Below are positions 17,266-25,110 of a stretch of 64,000 nucleotides of DNA, in pieces (the stretch's first letter is position 1; every line of letters begins with the position of its first letter). The DNA is from a bacterium 1XD21-70. GTDB taxonomy: Bacteria; Bacillota; Clostridia; Lachnospirales; Lachnospiraceae. A model generated the notes under the pieces. The model did no database searches and was not told where the DNA came from. It worked only from the letters and a program-made list of their open reading frames with translations. A program made the position numbers and the translations under genes. Where the stretch lies: assembly GCA_003669055.1 (NCBI GenBank), contig RAYB01000001.1:1-64000 (forward strand), given 5' to 3'.

Positions 17266-18732
17266 TTATTTACAAAGCTTCTTAAACTCGTCTGCCACAA
17301 ACTGCACCTGGGTGCCGATCACCACCTGCACGCTGGTCTTTCCGGGGCGGATTACACCAGCCACTCCGGCTGACTTGATCTTCTTTTCATCCACCTTGGT
17401 ATAGTCCACAACCTCCAGGCGAAGGCGTGTGATACAGTTGTCAATGGAAGTCAGGTTCTCCTTGCCGCCCACGCCTTCCAGGATGATCTCTGCAATCTGG
17501 GTGAAGTTATCGTTAGCCAGAACCACTTTCATCTCGTCCTCGTCATCATCCTCACGTCCCGGGGTTTTCAGATTCCAGGCCGTAATCGCAAAACGGAACA
17601 CCAGGTAGAATACAACAAAGGCAGCCGCGCCCAGGGGCAAAATCAGCCAGGTATTCTGTGCTGCCGGAAGGGTTGCAGAAAACAGCAGGTCTGTACCGCC
17701 GGCAGAGAAGGCGAATCCTGCACGAAAGCCGAGCAGCACGGTAATTGTGGTGAAAATTCCATACAGCAATGCATAGACCACATACAGAGCCGGAGCCAGG
17801 AACATAAATCCAAATTCAAAAGGTTCTGTGACGCCGCAGATAAATGCACAGATCGCAGCGGAAGCCACCAGGCCTACTGCCACATCCCGCTTCTCAGGCT
17901 TGGCACAATGCACCATGGCCAGAGCAGCTCCGGGGATACCAAACATCATACAGGGGAAGAAACCTGACATGTACATTCCCAGAGACCATTCTACATCTGC
18001 CGAGGTCTCGCCGGCCCAGAAATGGCTCAGATCTCCCAGCCCGATGGTATCGAACCAGAAAACATTGTTCAGGGCATGATGCAGGCCGGTAGGAATCAGC
18101 AAACGGTTCAAGAACGCATAGATACCGGCTCCGACTGCATCGATTCCGATAATCGCTTTACCCACGGAAATCAGTATGCCAAACACGATCGGCCATACGA
18201 ACAGCAATCCCACAGAGGCCAGGATGGAAACCACGCCTGCCACGATTGCCACACACCGCTTGCCGCTGAAAAATGACAGCCAGTTGGGCAGCTTTGTCTT
18301 CTTAAAGCGGTTATAACACATGGAACCGATGACTCCGGACAGGATTCCGATAAAAGGATTGGCAATCTTATCAAACGCCAAAACCTTATCCGGATTCTCT
18401 GCGATTGAGGGAATCAGGGTGGTCACAAAGCCTGTGGACAACAGGGTCGTTATCATCAGCCAGGAAGTCAGAGCCGCCAAACCGCCGGTTCCGTCATTGT
18501 CCTCGGACATCCCGACACCAACGCCGATTACAAACAGCAATGCCATATTGTCAATTAGCGCCCCCCCTGCCTTCACCAAAAACAGCCCGAGCTTCGGCAG
18601 AAAACCGGTAATATCGCCGCCCTGCATGGATGCCGGGCAGAATAAGTAACCAAATCCCATCAGGATACCGCAAATGGGGAGACACGCCACAGGAAGCATT
18701 AACGCTTTCCCAAGTTTCTGAAGATACTTCAT
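17266..18732 (-). CDS. PTS N-acetylglucosamine/glucose-family EIICB permease
   Basis: A 488-residue sugar phosphotransferase transporter. Residues 1-380 are the membrane EIIC domain (start MKYLQKLGKALMLPVACLP, GVGVGMSEDNDG, LLIPTGLHHALNNVFWF, CGVTEPFEFGFMF). A charged linker (DDDEDE) joins it to an EIIB domain carrying the phosphocysteine in IDNCITRLRLEV. No EIIA domain is fused. It imports and phosphorylates a hexose at C6; GlcNAc is favoured by the nearby nagB and by similarity to the NagE/NagP branch. The ATG at 18732 follows GGAGGATATTT; the open frame up to 18846 is not used. Its promoter is at 18920-18948. Confidence 0.88.
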   Translation of the reverse strand: MKYLQKLGKALMLPVACLPICGILMGFGYLFCPASMQGGDITGFLPKLGLFLVKAGGALIDNMALLFVIGVGVGMSEDNDGTGGLAALTSWLMITTLLSTGFVTTLIPSIAENPDKVLAFDKIANPFIGILSGVIGSMCYNRFKKTKLPNWLSFFSGKRCVAIVAGVVSILASVGLLFVWPIVFGILISVGKAIIGIDAVGAGIYAFLNRLLIPTGLHHALNNVFWFDTIGLGDLSHFWAGETSADVEWSLGMYMSGFFPCMMFGIPGAALAMVHCAKPEKRDVAVGLVASAAICAFICGVTEPFEFGFMFLAPALYVVYALLYGIFTTITVLLGFRAGFAFSAGGTDLLFSATLPAAQNTWLILPLGAAAFVVFYLVFRFAITAWNLKTPGREDDDEDEMKVVLANDNFTQIAEIILEGVGGKENLTSIDNCITRLRLEVVDYTKVDEKKIKSAGVAGVIRPGKTSVQVVIGTQVQFVADEFKKLCK

Positions 18733-18919
18733 AAATATCCTCCTCTCCATAAATAAAAAATTTGGTGGTTTATTATAAAAATCCGCCTGCAAAAGCAGAT
18801 CTTCATTCATCTGCCGCCTGTTCTGCCGGGATACCTCTGTTCCCAATTTAATTTTTACATTTTCTTAACAGAGATCCTTTCCATTGTACAACTTAACTAT
18901 TTCAATTCCGTTTTAGGCT

Positions 18920-18948
18920 ATTATATCAGTCATATTTTACAATGTCAA
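18920..18948 (-). promoter_or_regulatory. Consensus promoter of the PTS gene; long leader
   Basis: On the minus strand TTGACA (18948-18943), a 17-base spacer, then TATAAT (18925-18920) form a perfect sigma-A promoter. The leader is about 180 bases and contains TTGTACAA (18884-18891), a small palindrome suitable for a GntR-type operator. The rest of the 18733-19328 gap is AT-rich and shows no gene. Confidence 0.8.
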
Positions 18949-19134
18949 TCTTTTTGTTTATTTTTTATTTATATTTTCTTTATATTTTTTATTTTTCTCA
19001 AATATATCAGGGCGGATCCTGCTGCCCCCATTCTGTTGCTTTCCGGGCCTGAAACAAAATGAAATGCTGCCCAACCAGCTGCCAAAGGATATCCGGATCC
19101 TGTATGACCATGCCCATGGCATGAAAATTGCTAA

Positions 19135-19163
19135 TTGACAGCGCCCGGCCTGTCTGTTAAAAT
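19135..19163 (+). promoter_or_regulatory. Promoter of the FecBCD-type operon
   Basis: TTGACA (19135-19140), 17 bases, TAAAAT (19158-19163). The transcript would have a leader of about 160 bases before the substrate-binding gene. The leader has short GC-rich complementary pieces (for example GCTGCAAGGCCGAAGCC), but I cannot match it to a known riboswitch. Confidence 0.7.
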
Positions 19164-19328
19164 AATGCTGTCAGAACCTGCAGGAAGCAGGGCTGCAAGG
19201 CCGAAGCCTTTTTACTGTAAATCCCTATTTCGATGTGTGCTATGAAAGCATTCACTTTCCAGAAGGAGAGTCCTATGCTTTCTTTTTTGTTGCTGCCTGG
19301 ACATTACTTGCAGAATGAGGAACCTAAC

Positions 19329-20561
19329 ATGAAAAACAAATTATTACTTACTCTTATGGCAATCGCCCTCGCCTGGCCTTTGGCTGCCTGCGGCTCCCCA
19401 AAGCCCCAGGCCACAATGCCCTCCCCGGATATAAAATCCCCCTCCCCGTCAGCCGCTGAGGATAACGGCAAACCGCAGGCAGACCTGCCTAAAACCAGGG
19501 TGGTGACCGATGTGTGGAACCGGGAAGTAGAAATCCCCTATGAGGTAAATTCCATTATTTGCCTGGGTTCCATGGCTCCCCGGTTTGCCGCCTATCTGGA
19601 TGTCGTGGACATGATGGTAGCGGCGGAAGACGGCGACATCGAAAAGATGTCTGTCCGCTATGACTATAGCCCGGTATACCACGAACAGCTTAAACAGCTG
19701 CCCAGCGCAGGCCCCGGAGGGGGCAGCGGGGAGAATAACGGGTATGCGGAGCAGATCATCCGGCTTCAGCCGGATGTGATCCTTGCCGGTTTTAACGAAG
19801 ACGCGGCAGACGAACTCCAGCGCCAAACCGGAATCCCGGTGATCAGCATCCGCTACCGGACACAGGGCTTTATCGACGAGGGCTTCCACCGGGCCATGAG
19901 GGTTTTTGCCGAGGCCGTAGGCGCCGGGGAACGCTGCGAAGAAGTCCTCTCCTACGTAGATGCCTGCAAAGAAGACCTGTCCGCACGCACAAAGGACATC
20001 CCGGATGAGGATAAACAGAAGGCTTACACGGGCGCCGTCACTTTTAACGGCCGCCACGGCTTTGCCTTTACCTATGTCAATTTCCCTCCCTTCACGGCTG
20101 TCAATGCCCATAATGTGGCAGATGCCTTTTTGGAGAGACAGACCGGGGAGGCCGCCGCAGCAGCCGCTGAGAGCAAAAAGGCTTACATCGGCAGCGACGG
20201 CTTTGAGGTGGACCTGGAACAGATCCTCCAATGGGATCCGGATATCATCTTCCTGGATCCCGGGAATATGGATTTAGTCCAGGATGAATACAAGCACAAT
20301 CCCGGCTATTTTGAGTCCCTGCGGGCTGTCCGGGAGGGAAGGGTTTTCACGATGCCCTCCACGAATGCCGCCGGCCCCAACATTACCTACCTTCTGGCCA
20401 ACGCCTATTATGCAGGCATTGTCCTGTACCCGGAGCAATTCAGCGACATCGATTTGGAGGAAAAGGCCGGGGAAATCATGGAGCATCTGTTAGGAAAAAA
20501 CTTTTTTGACGAGATGGAAGCGGGCGGTTTGTATTACGGAACCATCACCATCGGCGGGTAA
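19329..20561 (+). CDS. ABC substrate-binding lipoprotein (FecB/BtuF-type)
   Basis: A 410-residue lipoprotein: basic start, hydrophobic LLLTLMAIALAWPLAAC with a lipobox cysteine, then a flexible Pro/Ser linker and a class III binding-protein fold (TRVVTDVWNREVEIP, IIRLQPDVILAG, DPDIIFLDPGN). This family binds ferric siderophores, heme, cobalamin or oxyanions. The ATG at 19329 follows GAGGAACCTAAC. An in-frame ATG at 19275 with AAGGAG would add 18 residues before the signal peptide and is less likely. It heads an operon with permease, ATPase and FmdE-family genes, so the ligand may be a metal used by an FmdE-linked enzyme. Confidence 0.85.
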   Translation: MKNKLLLTLMAIALAWPLAACGSPKPQATMPSPDIKSPSPSAAEDNGKPQADLPKTRVVTDVWNREVEIPYEVNSIICLGSMAPRFAAYLDVVDMMVAAEDGDIEKMSVRYDYSPVYHEQLKQLPSAGPGGGSGENNGYAEQIIRLQPDVILAGFNEDAADELQRQTGIPVISIRYRTQGFIDEGFHRAMRVFAEAVGAGERCEEVLSYVDACKEDLSARTKDIPDEDKQKAYTGAVTFNGRHGFAFTYVNFPPFTAVNAHNVADAFLERQTGEAAAAAAESKKAYIGSDGFEVDLEQILQWDPDIIFLDPGNMDLVQDEYKHNPGYFESLRAVREGRVFTMPSTNAAGPNITYLLANAYYAGIVLYPEQFSDIDLEEKAGEIMEHLLGKNFFDEMEAGGLYYGTITIGG

Positions 20562-20565
20562 TGCT

Positions 20566-21630
20566 ATGGAAAAACCACAAAATCAATACCATCTATATAT
20601 CCGGCGCAAGCGGCTGGTCCTGCTGGCCCTGGCTGCCCTGACCCTGGCTGCCGGCCTGGCCTCCTTGATGGCCGGGTCATCCGGCCTGTCTTTGGGCGAG
20701 GTCGCCGCCGCACTGGCAGGGAGGGGAAGCAAGCAGGGCACTGCCATCGTGTGGAATATACGGATGCCCCGGGTCGCCGCCGCCTTAGCCGTGGGAGCCG
20801 CCCTGGCCATGTGCGGCTGCATCATGCAGAATGTCCTGAAAAACCCCCTGGCATCCGCCTCCACCCTGGGAGTCTCCCAGGGTGCCTCCTTCGGGGCGGC
20901 GGTATCCATCATCTGCATAGGGGCAGGAACCCAGGTCAATGCCGGGGGCACAGCCGCCTCCCTGACCATTACCCATCCTTACCTTGTGACATTATGCGCT
21001 TTTTGCGGCGGCATCACCACCACCGTTTTTATCCTCTGCCTGTCCAGGCTAAAGGGGATCACCCCGTCCGCCATGGTGCTGGCCGGGGTCGCTGTCAGTT
21101 CCATGTTCAGCGGCGGCACCACTTTGGTGCAGTATTTTGCCGATGACGTGATGGTTGCAACCGTAGTCTATTGGACGTTCGGCAACCTCGGCCGGGCCGG
21201 ATGGGGGGAAATCGGCCTTATCGGCATCCTAAGCCTGGCTGCGTTTTTCTTCTTCTTTTTGCACCGGTGGAACTACAATGCCCTGGAGGGCGGGATACAT
21301 ACGGCCAAAAGCCTGGGGGTTCCGGTGGCGTCCCTGATCCCTTCCAGCATGGCCGTCTGCGCCTTGCTCTCCTCGGTGTCCGTGGCCTTTGTCGGGTGCA
21401 TCAGCTTCATCGGCCTGATTGCCCCCCACATCATGCGGCGCCTGGTAGGGAACGATTTCCGTTTCCTGATCCCCGCCACGGCGCTATGCGGCTCCGTCCT
21501 CCTTTTGGCATCCGACATCGCCTGCCGGGTGCTCATCCCGCCTGTGGTGCTGCCGATCGGTGCGCTGACTTCCTTTTTGGGGGCGCCTTTGTTTTTATAC
21601 CTGGTCATGAGAAAGGATGGGGTGAAATGA
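20566..21630 (+). CDS. FecCD-family ABC permease
   Basis: A 354-residue, about ten-helix permease of the BtuC/FecCD type. Signatures are RMPRVAAALAVGAALAMCGCIMQNVLKNPLA in the N-terminal part and FVGCISFIGLIAPHIMRRLVG, the coupling region that contacts the ATPase. One permease gene suggests a homodimer, as in BtuCD. It starts four bases after the binding-protein stop and its stop overlaps the ATPase start (ATGA at 21627-21630), so the operon is tightly coupled. Confidence 0.9.
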   Translation: MEKPQNQYHLYIRRKRLVLLALAALTLAAGLASLMAGSSGLSLGEVAAALAGRGSKQGTAIVWNIRMPRVAAALAVGAALAMCGCIMQNVLKNPLASASTLGVSQGASFGAAVSIICIGAGTQVNAGGTAASLTITHPYLVTLCAFCGGITTTVFILCLSRLKGITPSAMVLAGVAVSSMFSGGTTLVQYFADDVMVATVVYWTFGNLGRAGWGEIGLIGILSLAAFFFFFLHRWNYNALEGGIHTAKSLGVPVASLIPSSMAVCALLSSVSVAFVGCISFIGLIAPHIMRRLVGNDFRFLIPATALCGSVLLLASDIACRVLIPPVVLPIGALTSFLGAPLFLYLVMRKDGVK

Positions 21631-22376
21631 TCGAGATACAAAATATCGGCTTTTCCTATGGCAAAACCAGGGTTCTTTCCGATGTGAGCCTAAAGGCCAA
21701 GGCAGGGGAGTGTGTGGCTATCCTCGGCAACAACGGGGCAGGAAAAAGCACCCTGATTACCTGTGTAAACCGTATCCGCCAGCCCAAAAAGGGGGAAGTC
21801 CTCATCGACGGCCGCCCTGTCCGGCGCATGGGCCGCAGGGAACTGGCGCAAAATGTGGCCTATGTGGCACAGAAAAACGAGATGAGCCAAACCACGGTAT
21901 TCGACTGTGTGCTGCTGGGGCGCAGGCCATACATGAAATGGGGGGCATCCGGCGAAGACATCGAAAAATGCCTCGCCATGCTCCGCCGGGTAGGGATGGA
22001 AGAATTCCAGCTGAGAAGCCTGGATGAGATGTCCGGCGGGGAACTGCAAAAGGTCATGTTAGCCCGCGCGCTGGTACAAGAACCCAAAGTGCTTTTGCTG
22101 GACGAGCCCACCAGCAGCCTGGATCCGAAAAACCAATATGAGATGATGGCCTTGGTTCGGGAATTGGCACACGAACGGCAGATCACGGTGTTGGTGGTCA
22201 TCCATGACCTAAACCTGGCAATACGCTACTGCGACAGGTTCTTCTTTTTAAAAAATGGGAAGGGATACTGTTATGGGGACAGCCAGGCAGTGACCGATGA
22301 CGTGATCCGGGATGTCTATGGCATCTGCGGCCATATAGCCAAAATCGACGGCAAAAAAGTCGTGGTCATCGGATAG
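21627..22376 (+). CDS. ABC transporter ATPase (FecE/BtuD-type)
   Basis: A 249-residue nucleotide-binding subunit with Walker A GNNGAGKST, Q-loop VAQKNE, signature MSGGELQKVMLARAL, Walker B VLLLDEPTSSLD and the H-loop histidine in VIHDLN. It energises the FecCD-type permease directly upstream, with which it shares an ATGA start/stop overlap. Confidence 0.92.
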   Translation: MIEIQNIGFSYGKTRVLSDVSLKAKAGECVAILGNNGAGKSTLITCVNRIRQPKKGEVLIDGRPVRRMGRRELAQNVAYVAQKNEMSQTTVFDCVLLGRRPYMKWGASGEDIEKCLAMLRRVGMEEFQLRSLDEMSGGELQKVMLARALVQEPKVLLLDEPTSSLDPKNQYEMMALVRELAHERQITVLVVIHDLNLAIRYCDRFFFLKNGKGYCYGDSQAVTDDVIRDVYGICGHIAKIDGKKVVVIG

Positions 22377-22414
22377 GGGCAGAATCAGAATATTGCAGAA
22401 AAAGGAGGTCTAAA

Positions 22415-22954
22415 ATGAATCGCAACGAAAAAGAATACTGGGAGAAGGCCGCCGCCTTCCACGGCCATGTCTGCGGCGGGCTTGCCATCGGGTTTCAGGC
22501 GTCGTTATATGCCATCCGGCTGCTGGGTCTGACATTTTCGGAGGATGAACAGATCGTCTGCATTGCGGAAAACGATGCCTGCGGCGTGGATGCCATCCAG
22601 GTTATCTTAGGCTGCAGCATAGGGAAAGGCAATCTGCTTTTTCACCTGGCCGGAAAACAGGCGTTCTCCTTTTATAACCGCAAAACGGGAAACGCCGTCC
22701 GCCTGTACCTAAAAACCAGGGCGCCGGAAGGCCTGGAAAAAGCGGAGGCCTGCCGGTTCTATCTGGATTGCCCGCCCGAAGAAATGTTTGCTGCCTCAAA
22801 ACCTAAGATCGCCCTGCCGGAGCGTGCCCGCATTTTCCGCTCCGTGGCCTGCTCCCTTTGCGGCGAGATAACCGCAGAAAACAAGATCCGGACAGAGGGG
22901 ACAAAACCGCTCTGCCCGGACTGCTATTCCTCCTATGACAGGTTCTCTGTATAG
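22415..22954 (+). CDS. FmdE-family protein with zinc ribbon
   Basis: A 179-residue cytosolic protein of the FmdE family, named after the formylmethanofuran dehydrogenase E subunit of methanogens. The N-terminal domain has AAFHGHVCGGLAIGF and ENDACGVDAIQVILGCSIGKGNL, with conserved His and Cys residues likely to bind metal. The C-terminus is a CSLCG/CPDCY zinc ribbon. In bacteria, members often sit beside molybdate, tungstate or iron-type importers; the function is unproven. It follows the ATPase gene by 38 bases with its own AAAGGAGG, in the same operon, which supports a metal or metallocofactor role for the transporter. Confidence 0.8.
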   Translation: MNRNEKEYWEKAAAFHGHVCGGLAIGFQASLYAIRLLGLTFSEDEQIVCIAENDACGVDAIQVILGCSIGKGNLLFHLAGKQAFSFYNRKTGNAVRLYLKTRAPEGLEKAEACRFYLDCPPEEMFAASKPKIALPERARIFRSVACSLCGEITAENKIRTEGTKPLCPDCYSSYDRFSV

Positions 22955-22972
22955 CCTTGGCAAACAGGAGTA

Positions 22973-23776
22973 TTACAGAAATTGAATGATATTATACACA
23001 CAAATCCCCATAATCACCACCATCAGGCCAATGAACAGACGGTTTACCATACCGGCATCCAGCTTCCGGTTCACGAAGCGTCCTGCCACTCCTCCCAGAA
23101 TACCACCGCCCACCATCAGCACAAAAAGTCCGATCTCAAACTCCGGCACAGTGTTCGTCACCAGGGTATTGATCAGGCTGGTGATCTGGGAAAACAGTAT
23201 GATATAGAGAGAATTTTGCGCCGCCGTCTTGGTATCCATGGAAAAAAAGTAAAACAGAACCACCAAATTGATGGGGCCGCCGCCGATTCCCAGAAAGGAA
23301 GAACAGATTCCCAGCGCCAGTCCAATCATAACACAGGCCCAGATCGCTGTCACATGACGGGTGGGAATTTTATCTTTTTTTATCATATACAATAATGTCC
23401 CAAAGGTGATCACCAGCAGACACGCCGCCTGAACCGCCCCCACCCGGTTCCGGTCGGGAGACAGTTCCAAAATATACTGGAACATCATCTTCCCAGCCAC
23501 ACCGCCTGCCGCAGCGCCCACGGCAAGGCTGGTTCCGGTTCGCATCTCCACTAAAGACTCCCTGCTCATCCTGGCCTTCACCACCGAATAGCAGGACATG
23601 GAAAGCACGGTGCAGCCGGAGAGAAAGCTGATGGAAGCCACGCTGAGCACCCCAAAAGCATCCAGAAGAGGCTTAATAAGCACTCCGCCCCCGATTCCGC
23701 AGACAGCCCCCACCACTGAGGCCCCAAAACTGACTGCCAAAAATATTACATACAAATACCAAGACATAAAATCCAT
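22973..23776 (-). CDS. TauE/SafE-family (TSUP) membrane exporter
   Basis: A 267-residue membrane protein with about eight helices in two similar halves, each carrying the glycine-rich TSUP signature: GAVCGIGGGVLIKPLL near residue 25 and SSFLGIGGGPINLVV near residue 165. Known members move sulfite, sulfoacetate, sulfonates or other organic anions. It lies downstream of the class II aldolase gene on the same strand, but a terminator-like hairpin (23850-23909) sits between them, so its membership in the sugar operon is uncertain. Confidence 0.82.
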   Translation of the reverse strand: MDFMSWYLYVIFLAVSFGASVVGAVCGIGGGVLIKPLLDAFGVLSVASISFLSGCTVLSMSCYSVVKARMSRESLVEMRTGTSLAVGAAAGGVAGKMMFQYILELSPDRNRVGAVQAACLLVITFGTLLYMIKKDKIPTRHVTAIWACVMIGLALGICSSFLGIGGGPINLVVLFYFFSMDTKTAAQNSLYIILFSQITSLINTLVTNTVPEFEIGLFVLMVGGGILGGVAGRFVNRKLDAGMVNRLFIGLMVVIMGICVYNIIQFL

Positions 23777-23849
23777 TCCTCCTAACCTGCATCAGATATC
23801 TGCTCTGCTGCCTGTATTCTAACCAACCTGCTGCTCCGGCAAAAAGACA

Positions 23850-23909
23850 GAAAAGGGAACGATAACCCCCGCCGGAAACCATATCCCAGGCTGTTACCGT
23901 CCCCCTTTT
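23850..23909 (-). terminator. Hairpin between aldolase and TauE/SafE genes
   Basis: The arms AAAAGGGAACGATAAC (23850-23865) and GTTACCGTCCCCCTTTTT (23892-23909) pair with a few mismatches. Read on the minus strand the hairpin follows the aldolase stop and ends in CTTTTCTGTCTTTTT, as expected for an intrinsic terminator. Confidence 0.6.
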
Positions 23910-23916
23910 TGCCCAC

Positions 23917-25065
23917 CTACTTTTTATACCGCTCTGCCATCTCGTCTAAGCTGACCTGCTCCACAAGGGGCGCCTTGCCAAAGGAACCAAACTGGACGAT
24001 CAGGGTTCCCACCACTTCCTTCACGCCCCGCTCCACACAGTCCACGATAGCGGCCACATCCTCATCCGGGATATTCCCGTACATCACCGTGTCCATGACA
24101 GGCGGCAGGAATGCCCGGGGGTCAAACTGGTTCTTCTTTGTCTCCAGAAGTTCATAAATGCCGCCAATGGAGGCACTGCTTTGTTTCTCCGGGTATCTGG
24201 CAAACAATTCCTTCATATTCCGGGTCACAGCCAGGCGGATATCCGTATCCACGTTGATCTTGCTGATTCCGCAGGGAATCGCCGCCTTCAACTCCTCAAT
24301 GGAAATGCCATAGGTGTCGGAAAGCTCCCCGCCCAGGCCATTGATCTCATCCACAATATATTTGGGCACTGTGGAGGAGCCGTGGGACACCAGCGCCCCG
24401 AAAATCCCCTGGTGGTTCATGCACTCCCGGATGGCAACGGCAATCTCCTTCCTCAGCTTTACGTCCTTGCCCTTGGAGGCTCCGTGCATGGTGCCATAGG
24501 AAATGGCCAGGGCATCCACCTCGGTCTTTTTGAAAAATTCCACCGCATCCAATGGATTGGTGTAGGTGGAGGAAGCGGAGAACACGTGGTCTTCCACACC
24601 GGCCAGCACACCCAGTTCTCCCTCCACGCTGACGCCCCGGGCGTGGGCATATTTCACCACCTCCCTGGTCAGTTCCATGTTCTCCTTAAACGGCAGGGAA
24701 GAACCGTCAATCATCACCGAGGTATACCCGCCCTCAATCGCCGCCACACAGGAATCAAAATCCCGGCCGTGGTCTAAATGCAGCACAATGGGAATCCTGG
24801 AATCTGCCCCGTACTTTTTCACCGCATCGGCAATATTTTTGGCCCCTGCCTTTTTATCCTCTAAGGTGGCGTTCATAAAATCCGTCCTTCCACCCATAAA
24901 CCCGTTGGCCAAATCCGCTCCCTGCAAAATCGCCGCTGAGCGGAACATCTCATGAACCTCAATGGCTGCCTTGGCCTGGGCTACCGCATTGACATTAAAC
25001 GCCCCCTGGCCAAAGCCGTACTTTACCGTTGCCTCCAGCAAAGGCCGCAATGGAATTAATGGCAT
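23917..25065 (-). CDS. Class II (zinc) fructose-bisphosphate aldolase-family enzyme
   Basis: A 382-residue metal-dependent aldolase that splits a ketose bisphosphate into DHAP and an aldehyde or aldehyde phosphate. Zinc ligands are visible in HLDHGRDFD, YGTMHGASKG and VSHGSSTVP; the catalytic Asp is in the first. The NINVDTD-type stretch (SKINVDTDIRLAVTRNM) binds the phosphate. It is longer than the E. coli-like and Bacillus types and resembles the CbbA/cyanobacterial branch. It is the last gene of the PFK-TPI-LarA-like-aldolase operon, so fructose 1,6-bisphosphate or a close analogue is the expected substrate. Confidence 0.88.
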   Translation of the reverse strand: MPLIPLRPLLEATVKYGFGQGAFNVNAVAQAKAAIEVHEMFRSAAILQGADLANGFMGGRTDFMNATLEDKKAGAKNIADAVKKYGADSRIPIVLHLDHGRDFDSCVAAIEGGYTSVMIDGSSLPFKENMELTREVVKYAHARGVSVEGELGVLAGVEDHVFSASSTYTNPLDAVEFFKKTEVDALAISYGTMHGASKGKDVKLRKEIAVAIRECMNHQGIFGALVSHGSSTVPKYIVDEINGLGGELSDTYGISIEELKAAIPCGISKINVDTDIRLAVTRNMKELFARYPEKQSSASIGGIYELLETKKNQFDPRAFLPPVMDTVMYGNIPDEDVAAIVDCVERGVKEVVGTLIVQFGSFGKAPLVEQVSLDEMAERYKK

Positions 25066-25110
25066 AATTTTCCCCTCTCTTTCTCTTATCTGCTCCTGCT
25101 TTCCCTGTTC

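Noticed and set aside
19164-19328. Known riboswitch (cobalamin, Moco or other) in the FecBCD leader
   Set aside because: No recognised consensus segments could be found by eye, and the leader is short for a cobalamin switch.
18733-19328. Additional small gene in the 596-base gap between PTS and FecBCD operons
   Set aside because: Only AT-rich sequence, two opposed promoters and leaders were seen; no frame with a ribosome binding site apart from the in-frame alternative start at 19275.
22973-25065. TauE/SafE gene as firm member of the aldolase operon
   Set aside because: A terminator-like hairpin at 23850-23909 lies between them and no operator precedes the exporter gene; only linkage remains.
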